From NCBI GenBank assembly GCA_038231615.1, contig JBBRLA010000548.1, positions 1 to 5,995 on the forward strand: a stretch of 5,995 nucleotides of DNA. The letters are read 5' to 3'. The notes beneath the pieces are model-generated. The model was not told the DNA's origin. It saw only the letters and a list, made by a program, of their open reading frames with translations, and did not search any database. Positions 1 through 4,476 of this stretch are shown one piece after another. Every line of letters begins with the position of its first letter. Within the stretch, counting starts at the first letter, position 1. The stretch is from JBBRLA01 sp038231615. GTDB lineage: Bacteria; Myxococcota_A; Polyangia; Palsa-1104; JAEUJZ01. A program made the position numbers and the translations under genes.

Positions 1-1058
1 AGCAACTCGCGCTGACCCTCGTCGTGGTTCGGTCCGCCAGGTCGCGGGCTGGCCAGAAGGCGCAGCTTGCCATAGTCGGTGCGCACGTTGCTGTCGAGCG
101 GCTCCTGCGGATAGGCGCCCGTGCTCAGCGCCTCCGCCAAGAAATAGAGAACCATGTCCGGGTTGTAGATGCGCTCGACGCCTCCTGGAGCAAAGCGGTA
201 GCCGTTGTAGTAGCGCATGAGGTCTGCCAGCACCACCGGACGCGGGCCGACCTGTGGGGCCGCGCGCAGCACTTCATCGCAAAGGTGCTCGACCTCCGGT
301 TGGGTGAAGCCGCACAGGCCGTTCAGCAAGGGGTGCGTGCTCGCCATCTTGATGATGTTGAATCCGCTTGACAGGTCGTCCAGCGTCACCGGCGAAACGC
401 CGGTCATGAAGATGCGGCCGATCGCGCCGCTGCCGGTGCCCTCCTTGAGGGCCTTGTAGAAAGTCCGCACGAAACCCGTGCCCTTGACGGCGTCTGCATA
501 CTGGCGCAGGTCGCCGCGAGCCACCAGATCGTTGAGGAAATTATCATACTCATCGACCAGGACGTAGAGTTGCCGCCCCGCGTCCTGCGCCAGACCGAGG
601 ATCTCTTGCAAAAGGCCGAGCACGTCGTCCTGGGGATGCTGCATGAGTTCAGCAAGACCCGGGACCCGCGATTGGTAGCGGCGGATGAACCCGTGGAGCT
701 TGGCGCGCACCTGCCCGAAGAAGCTGCTCCGCAGCGCCTCGATGCCCTCGCTGGTCAGGATGGGTGAAAAATCCAGGCGCAGCGTCAGATAGCTGCTGCG
801 CTGCGGGGTCGGCGCACTATGCACGGCCAGGCCGGCGAAGAGTTCATCGAATTTGTCGGCCAGCAAAAGGTCATAGTAGCTGTCCAGTGTGCTTAACCAC
901 AGACTTTTGCCAAAGCGCCGGGGACGCAGGAAGAGCAGGTAGGGGCTGCCCAGGACCTCCTCTTCCAGCGGGCGCAGGTAGGCGGTCTTGTCCACGTAGT
1001 AGCGGCCTTGCCTGCGCAAGTCCGCGAAGTTAGAGACACCATAGGGGAGCTTGAGCAT
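1..1058 (-). CDS. AAA-ATPase-like / PD-(D/E)XK family protein (PF09820 type), 3' end outside window
   Basis: The frame is open from ATG at 1058 to the window edge: 352 codons without a stop, so the C-terminus is missing. The translation begins MLKLPYGVSNFADLRRQG and carries the hallmarks of the AAA-ATPase-like family: the YVDKT segment (residues 21-25), a Walker A-like RPRRFGKS (45-52), a Walker B-like VDEYD (168-172), the TGVSPVT segment (219-225), CGFT (249-252), YNGYRF (284-289) and YNPDM (298-302). Full-length members are roughly 500-600 residues and usually end in a PD-(D/E)XK nuclease-like domain (PF08011), which would lie beyond position 1. A good ribosome site (GAGG, 6 nt before the ATG) supports the start. 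The biological role of the family is not established; it is abundant, multicopy and patchily distributed. Third positions are less GC-biased here (29 of 40 codons at residues 33-72) than in the genes to the right, which suggests separate acquisition. Family assignment is confident; function is not. Confidence 0.93.
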   Translation of the reverse strand, partial: MLKLPYGVSNFADLRRQGRYYVDKTAYLRPLEEEVLGSPYLLFLRPRRFGKSLWLSTLDSYYDLLLADKFDELFAGLAVHSAPTPQRSSYLTLRLDFSPILTSEGIEALRSSFFGQVRAKLHGFIRRYQSRVPGLAELMQHPQDDVLGLLQEILGLAQDAGRQLYVLVDEYDNFLNDLVARGDLRQYADAVKGTGFVRTFYKALKEGTGSGAIGRIFMTGVSPVTLDDLSSGFNIIKMASTHPLLNGLCGFTQPEVEHLCDEVLRAAPQVGPRPVVLADLMRYYNGYRFAPGGVERIYNPDMVLYFLAEALSTGAYPQEPLDSNVRTDYGKLRLLASPRPGGPNHDEGQREL

Positions 1059-1081
1059 GGGTTACCTCGTCCAGCGGCTCT

Positions 1082-1110
1082 CTTTTAGCGTGCGCCCCGC
1101 CGCGGCGCAA
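1082..1110 (-). promoter_or_regulatory. candidate sigma70-like promoter of the AAA-ATPase-like gene
   Basis: Read on the minus strand, TTGCGC (1110-1105, 3 of 6 matches to TTGACA) is followed after exactly 17 nt by TAAAAG (1087-1082, 4 of 6 matches to TATAAT). Transcription would start near 1075, giving a leader of about 17 nt that contains the GAGG ribosome site at 1068-1065 before the ATG at 1058. Spacing and placement are right, but both hexamers are imperfect in GC-rich DNA, so this is a prediction from position and consensus only. Confidence 0.35.
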
Positions 1111-1208
1111 CCCGTCGTCCCCATGACCAGGCCGCCGGGCCGTCCGTTCCCTCCCAGGACGACCCTGACCGCAATGCGCTCTTCTCGACAATCTCCCGCG
1201 CCCAGTTC

Positions 1209-1511
1209 ATGATCCAGAAAGAACCCAAGCTGTCCCAAGAAGCAAAGGATAGATTCATGACTGCCGTGGCCGCCGAATTTGAAACTTTCAAGCAGAGTCT
1301 CATCGACCAAGGCCGGGAGCAGGCCCTGAAAAAGGGCCGGGAGCAGGGCCTGGCACTGGCGATCCTTACGGTGCTGGCGGCACGGAAGGTGAAGATGAAC
1401 GCGCGATTCAAAACCCAAGTCGAGACCTGCACCGACCCGGCCCTGCTGGAGCGCTGGCTGACCCGCGCGGCCACCGCGACTGCCGCGGCCAAAGTCATCG
1501 CCGACAGCTAA
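1209..1511 (+). pseudogene. orphan C-terminal fragment of an Rpn/YhgA-like (PD-(D/E)XK) nuclease
   Basis: This 100-codon frame matches the tail of Rpn/YhgA-like putative transposase/nuclease proteins: a charged helical stretch with the repeated GREQ unit (GREQALKKGREQG), then LAILTVLAARKV, then CTDPALLERWLTRAATA near the end. In full-length relatives this tail follows an N-terminal PD-(D/E)XK nuclease domain of about 200 residues. That domain is absent: the same frame is open back only to a TAG at 1086-1088, and residues encoded by 1089-1208 are not recognisably nuclease. There is no ribosome site before the ATG at 1209 and no other in-frame ATG or GTG start upstream. The tail is therefore most likely a relic left by deletion or by the event that placed the divergent ATPase gene next to it. 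A short standalone protein is possible but less likely. Recognition of the tail is from memory of the family, not a search. Confidence 0.6.
1311..1358 (+). repeat. two tandem 24-bp units encoding the GREQ repeat
   Basis: Copies at 1311-1334 and 1335-1358 share 19 of 24 bases, and the first 18 positions differ at one base. They encode GREQALKK and GREQGLAL. Short in-frame expansions of this kind (GREQG/GRAEG runs) are typical of the linker before the C-terminal motif in Rpn-like proteins and vary in copy number between relatives. Confidence 0.7.
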
Positions 1512-1594
1512 TCTGAGGGTGGGCAAGGTCCTGCTCAGACTGGGGGCGCGGTCAAGGCGAACCGCATGACGGAAGACTTCGGGGAATTGGGGCT
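1512..1594. other. gap segment with nothing recognised
   Basis: This is the left part of the 320-nt gap 1512-1831. It follows the stop codon of the nuclease tail on the plus strand. I see no convincing gene, promoter or U-rich terminator; the only structure is a 5-bp CTGAG/CTCAG arm pair separated by a long loop, which is not meaningful. The rest of the gap is covered by the inverted repeat (1595-1631), the coding tail (1645-1764) and a 67-nt spacer after the oxidase stop (1765-1831). Confidence 0.5.
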
Positions 1595-1631
1595 GGCACG
1601 ACAGCCGGCATGCGTGGCCGGCCGTCGTGCC
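1595..1631. repeat. 15-bp inverted repeat with 7-nt loop, possible U-less terminator
   Basis: The arms 1595-1609 (GGCACGACAGCCGGC) and 1617-1631 (GCCGGCCGTCGTGCC) pair at 14 of 15 positions around a 7-nt loop. The single mismatch (1603/1623) is A-C in a plus-strand transcript but becomes a G-U pair in a minus-strand transcript, so the minus-strand RNA hairpin is fully paired. It begins 13 nt after the TAG at 1647-1645 and about 200 nt after the oxidase stop, which fits a terminator for minus-strand transcription. No U-run follows on either strand, so an intrinsic terminator in the E. coli sense is not shown; RNA stabilisation or a relic element end are alternatives. Confidence 0.6.
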
Positions 1632-1644
1632 GAAAAGCGGGGTG

Positions 1645-1764
1645 CTACTTCTGGAAGTTGACGGTGGTGTTGCCGGCCAAGGTGGGGTCCTGCACGGGAA
1701 GGATCGGGGGCTTCACGGCGCCTGCCGCCTTCTGGTGGCGGGTGGTAGCGCCCTTCTGGCTCCT
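1645..1764 (-). pseudogene. decapitated coding tail of unknown gene (39 codons plus stop)
   Basis: On the minus strand a frame from about 1764 to a TAG at 1647-1645 encodes a peptide ending PTLAGNTTVNFQK. I do not recognise it. Its base composition by codon position is that of real high-GC coding DNA: 36 of 39 third positions are G or C, against 23 first and 20 second positions. Immediately upstream the pattern breaks (codons such as AAT, CCT, TTA, TCT), and I find no convincing start codon or ribosome site, so the piece looks like the 3' end of a gene whose front is lost. The best internal start would be GTG at the VKPPIL segment, giving only 23 residues. The stop lies 13 nt before the inverted repeat. 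Boundaries on the upstream side are approximate; a chance frame is possible. Confidence 0.3.
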
Positions 1765-1831
1765 GCGAGATAAAGGATTCTCCGAGACAGAGGTTGGGTG
1801 GCAAAGCGTTGCTTCAGGAAACCGCCCTGTC

Positions 1832-3070
1832 TCATTCTTGCACGCGCCGGGGGGCGGCTGACTTCCGGGCTGCCTCTTCGGTGGCGACGTGCCGGCGCTC
1901 CGGGCGATGGCGGAAACGCTCGCGCAGGGCGTCGGGCCGTGGCCGGTCCTCCACCACGTCGGCGATGATGTCCCCGATGAGGGGGGCGAACTTGAAGGCG
2001 TGGCCGCTGCCCCCGGCGGCGACGGTCACCCCGGGGCGGCTGGGGTGCCGGTCGATCCAGAAGTGCCCATCCCACGTGTCGCAGTACAGGCACAGACGGC
2101 GCTCGACGATGGGGGCCGAAAGCAGGCCGGGGAGGGACATCTTCAGAAACGCGCGCAGCTCCTCGACCTGATCCTCGTCGGGGGTGCGCAAGGGGTCGTC
2201 GGGGTCCATGCGCCGCCCCGGGCCGTGGTGGGCGATCTTGACGATGCCGTCGTCGGTCACCGGGAAGCCGTAGTAGCCCAGGCGAGCGATGTCGGCGGTG
2301 AACACGGGGAAGCGGGTCGCCTCGTACGACTGTGGGTCGGCAGGGCGCAGGTGAAACACCGGCTGCGCAAAGGGGCGCAGGTCCTGTGCCAGTTCGGGGA
2401 GCAGCTTGCCGGTCCATGACCCGGCGGTGACCACGATGCCGTCGAACAGATGGCTGGCGCCGTCAGCGGTCACCACCCCGCCGCCCTGTCCCGCGACGCC
2501 GTCCAGCAGCCCGACGACCCGTTCCCCCTCGCGGACCTGCACGCCGGCACGGCGGACCTCGTCCAGCAGGAAGCGCACCGTGTGGGCCGCTTCGGCGAAG
2601 CCAGCCTCGCGGTGGTAGAACCCATCGGGGTACTGATCGGCATTCCACGCGGGAAATCTCTGGCGCAGGTCCTCCTTGCGCAATCGCTCGGGGGCGTGGC
2701 CGCGACGGCGCAGGAGCTGGTAGCTGTCGTGCTCGAAGCCGCCGGGGACCATCTCGGAGGTACACAGGACCAGCACCCCGACTTCGTGATAGACGGGAGC
2801 CGGGAATGCCTGGTTCCAGCGTCGCCAGCCCTCCAGCGCCTCCTCGACCAGGGCCATGTAGACCTCGTCGCCGCCGTATTCCATGCGCACCACCTTGCTG
2901 ATGTCGGTGGATTCGGCCAGGGGGTGAGGCAAGGGACCGGGGTCGAAAAGGACCACCTCATGGCCACGCTGCCGCAGGGACAGGGCGGCCCCAGCGCCGA
3001 AGATACCGGCCCCGACCACGGCGATCCGTTGCGTGCGCATCTCTTGATGGTAACGCATTCTGCCCAGCAC
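1832..3070 (-). CDS. FAD-dependent amine oxidase, monomeric sarcosine oxidase / N-methyltryptophan oxidase type
   Basis: The 412-residue translation is full length for the DAO/MSOX family (about 380-400). Counting from GTG 3070, the N-terminal FAD-binding Rossmann motif is VVGAGIFG (18-25) with acidic D43 closing the second strand; STDISKVVR (54-62) matches the family segment that contacts the flavin; AHHGPG (280-285) aligns with the active-site His region; LCLYCDTWDGHF (326-337) aligns with the segment holding the cysteine that binds FAD covalently (C327 here); GHAFKF (357-361) carries the conserved Lys. These point to an oxidase that uses O2 to oxidise an N-methyl or secondary amine, giving an imine and H2O2, probably in the cytoplasm; no signal peptide is seen. 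The substrate cannot be told. Start is uncertain: GTG 3070, ATG 3058 or ATG 3040, none with a clear ribosome site; ATG 3040 gives MRTQRIAVVGAG, the usual family N-terminus. It follows the Nudix fusion gene by 62 nt on the same strand. The last 30 residues are Arg-rich and beyond the family core. Confidence 0.88.
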   Translation of the reverse strand: MLGRMRYHQEMRTQRIAVVGAGIFGAGAALSLRQRGHEVVLFDPGPLPHPLAESTDISKVVRMEYGGDEVYMALVEEALEGWRRWNQAFPAPVYHEVGVLVLCTSEMVPGGFEHDSYQLLRRRGHAPERLRKEDLRQRFPAWNADQYPDGFYHREAGFAEAAHTVRFLLDEVRRAGVQVREGERVVGLLDGVAGQGGGVVTADGASHLFDGIVVTAGSWTGKLLPELAQDLRPFAQPVFHLRPADPQSYEATRFPVFTADIARLGYYGFPVTDDGIVKIAHHGPGRRMDPDDPLRTPDEDQVEELRAFLKMSLPGLLSAPIVERRLCLYCDTWDGHFWIDRHPSRPGVTVAAGGSGHAFKFAPLIGDIIADVVEDRPRPDALRERFRHRPERRHVATEEAARKSAAPRRVQE

Positions 3071-3132
3071 GGCCCGCGGGATGTGCGCGGCCTCGTCTTT
3101 CGGTCTGCGCTATCGGCCGTGCGCTGCCGGCC

Positions 3133-4371
3133 TCATGGCAGCACCGGTGGAAGACGTATCGGAAGCGGCGATTCGTAAAGCGGTGCCAGCGCGCTCAGGA
3201 TCATCCCGACCTGCCCCCAGTCAAGTTCGCTCCGGCTCATCAGGTCCCCGACGGAGCGCACGATGACGTAGCAGCGCTCGCCGGGGTTGGCGCCGTGGCT
3301 TTGGCCGGCGATTTCGGCGGCGCGCAGGAAGGCCAGCTGATCGGCATCCAGGGCGGCGCGGAACAGATGGGCGCGGTGGATGAGGAGGGTCGCGGCGACC
3401 TGCCGGACCCCGAAAGGCACCGCTTCCAGGGCGCTGGCGGACAGACGCAGGCCGGTCTCCTGTTCGATCTCACGGGCGGCGGTGACCCGAGGGTCGTGCT
3501 CCCGATCGGCGGCGTGCTCGGCAGAGCCCCCGGGCAGCTCCCACACGAAGCCGGCGACGTTGGCCACGGCGGAGCGAAACTCCCGGATGAGCAGCACCTC
3601 GGTCTGCCACAGGTCCTTCCCGGGGTGGTAGAGCACGGTGGCGCTGACATCGGCGCGGGCGACGACCACCTCGGAGGCCTTGTGCCGGCGCTCGTCGCGC
3701 ACCCAGACCTTGGGGCGGAAGGCGAAGACCAGCGGCGGACGGCCCGGGTGGACGCGGGGGCGGTAGCTCCACTCGACCTCGAAGTCATCGAGGCGGTTGC
3801 CGGCGTCCCGCAGGGCATGGTACCAGCGCTGCAGGGCCGGGCTGCGCCATAGATTCAGGGGCATCGCCCGCTCTCCCCCGGTGCGGGCGGCGCCGGGACG
3901 GACCAGGGGCAGGAGGATCTGCACCGCCTCGGCCAGAGAATACGCCTGGGGGACACGGAAGCGCGACGCCGACCAGCGATGGTGGCTGGCGGCGGCGCCG
4001 GTGGCCGCGAAGACGATCTTTCCGGATCGCTTCCAGGCGCCCCACTGCTCGTCCGCCAGCGACAAGAGCGGGTCGGCGGGGGCGTCCTGTGGGACGAAGA
4101 AAAGGATGGCATCGGACAGGCGCAGCGACTCGGTCTCCCAGGCAAGCTGCCGGTCCAGATCGCCAGCGGCAAAGGGGGCCGGCAGCCCAGGCAAGGAAAG
4201 CGAGCGCGGCTCGGGGACGAAGATCACCCCGTCGAAGCCGGCCGCGGCCAGAAGCCGCACCGCCTGGGGACGCCACGCGCCCGCCTCGCCCGGCCCGGCC
4301 AGATACACCGACGCGGTGAAGGTAGGGGGGGCGGGTTCCAGCAGGTGAACGATGTGGGGCGAGGATTGCAT
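3133..4371 (-). CDS. nucleoside 2-deoxyribosyltransferase-like / Nudix hydrolase fusion
   Basis: A 412-residue protein with two enzyme-like domains. Residues 19-135 resemble the nucleoside 2-deoxyribosyltransferase-like fold (PF15891 type): VYLAGPGEAGAWR (22-34), FVPEPR (51-56), WETESLRLSDAILFF (78-92), then LADEQWGAWKRSGKIV (105-120), where E108 sits at the position of the family's nucleophilic Glu and D87 at a substrate-site Asp. After a linker (about 155-230) comes a Nudix domain (about 235-370) with WELPGG (277-282) and REIEQETGL (300-308). The Nudix helix differs from the consensus REUxEExGU by Gln at 304, and the loop between GG and RE is 17 residues, four more than usual; the main metal-binding Glu residues (E301, E305) are kept. 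The protein would cleave or transfer at an N-glycosidic bond and hydrolyse a nucleoside-diphosphate-linked compound, in the cytoplasm. The substrate is unknown. The ATG at 4371 has no clear ribosome site but is the only plausible start. The amine oxidase follows after 62 nt. Confidence 0.85.
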   Translation of the reverse strand: MQSSPHIVHLLEPAPPTFTASVYLAGPGEAGAWRPQAVRLLAAAGFDGVIFVPEPRSLSLPGLPAPFAAGDLDRQLAWETESLRLSDAILFFVPQDAPADPLLSLADEQWGAWKRSGKIVFAATGAAASHHRWSASRFRVPQAYSLAEAVQILLPLVRPGAARTGGERAMPLNLWRSPALQRWYHALRDAGNRLDDFEVEWSYRPRVHPGRPPLVFAFRPKVWVRDERRHKASEVVVARADVSATVLYHPGKDLWQTEVLLIREFRSAVANVAGFVWELPGGSAEHAADREHDPRVTAAREIEQETGLRLSASALEAVPFGVRQVAATLLIHRAHLFRAALDADQLAFLRAAEIAGQSHGANPGERCYVIVRSVGDLMSRSELDWGQVGMILSALAPLYESPLPIRLPPVLP

Positions 4372-4391
4372 CCGTGGGACAGGGTCTGGGT

Positions 4392-4420
4392 AGAATCGAC
4401 AGCGGGTGGGGGGACGTCAA
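4392..4420 (-). promoter_or_regulatory. candidate promoter before the Nudix fusion gene
   Basis: On the minus strand TTGACG (4420-4415, 5 of 6 matches to the -35 consensus) is followed after exactly 17 nt by GATTCT (4397-4392, 3 of 6 matches to the -10 consensus). It lies in the 105-nt gap between the protease stop (4477) and the ATG at 4371, placing the transcript start near 4385 and leaving a leader of only about 14 nt. The -35 element is good and the -10 weak. If real, it separates transcription of the fusion and oxidase genes from that of the protease. Confidence 0.4.
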
Positions 4421-4476
4421 GAGGCAATCGCCCGCCTGTGCGCGAAGGTGCGCAAGTGGTCAGTCCGTAGGAGCGA

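Noticed and set aside
1091..1109. 6-bp TGCGCC/GGCGCA hairpin between the divergent genes
   Set aside because: Short, GC-only, with no U-run on the downstream side in either direction; expected by chance in this composition. It overlaps the candidate -35 element.
1062..1526. 154-codon minus-strand open frame over the Rpn-like tail and the intergenic region
   Set aside because: It is antisense to the recognisable Rpn-like tail and shows no domain of its own; its overlap with the promoter region of the ATPase gene is coincidental.
1535..1804. 89-codon minus-strand frame in the 1512-1831 gap
   Set aside because: Low-complexity Arg/Pro-rich translation that runs straight through the hairpin; the coding-like base pattern is in a different frame (1764-1645).
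1713..2417. 234-codon minus-strand open frame overlapping the oxidase gene
   Set aside because: It lies in a shifted frame of the oxidase, is dominated by Arg, Pro and Ala, and has no motif; a shadow frame.
3115..3132. 5-bp GGCCG/CGGCC hairpin directly after the stop of the Nudix fusion gene
   Set aside because: Too short for a confident terminator and has no U-run; not used to split the two-gene unit.
2450..3178. 242-codon plus-strand open frame opposite the FAD oxidase
   Set aside because: It is the antisense of a gene with clear family motifs; long antisense frames are expected in high-GC DNA, and its translation shows no recognisable domain.
4439..4454. 5-bp TGCGC/GCGCA hairpin downstream of the protease stop
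   Set aside because: Short stem, no U-tract; could aid termination but cannot be distinguished from chance.
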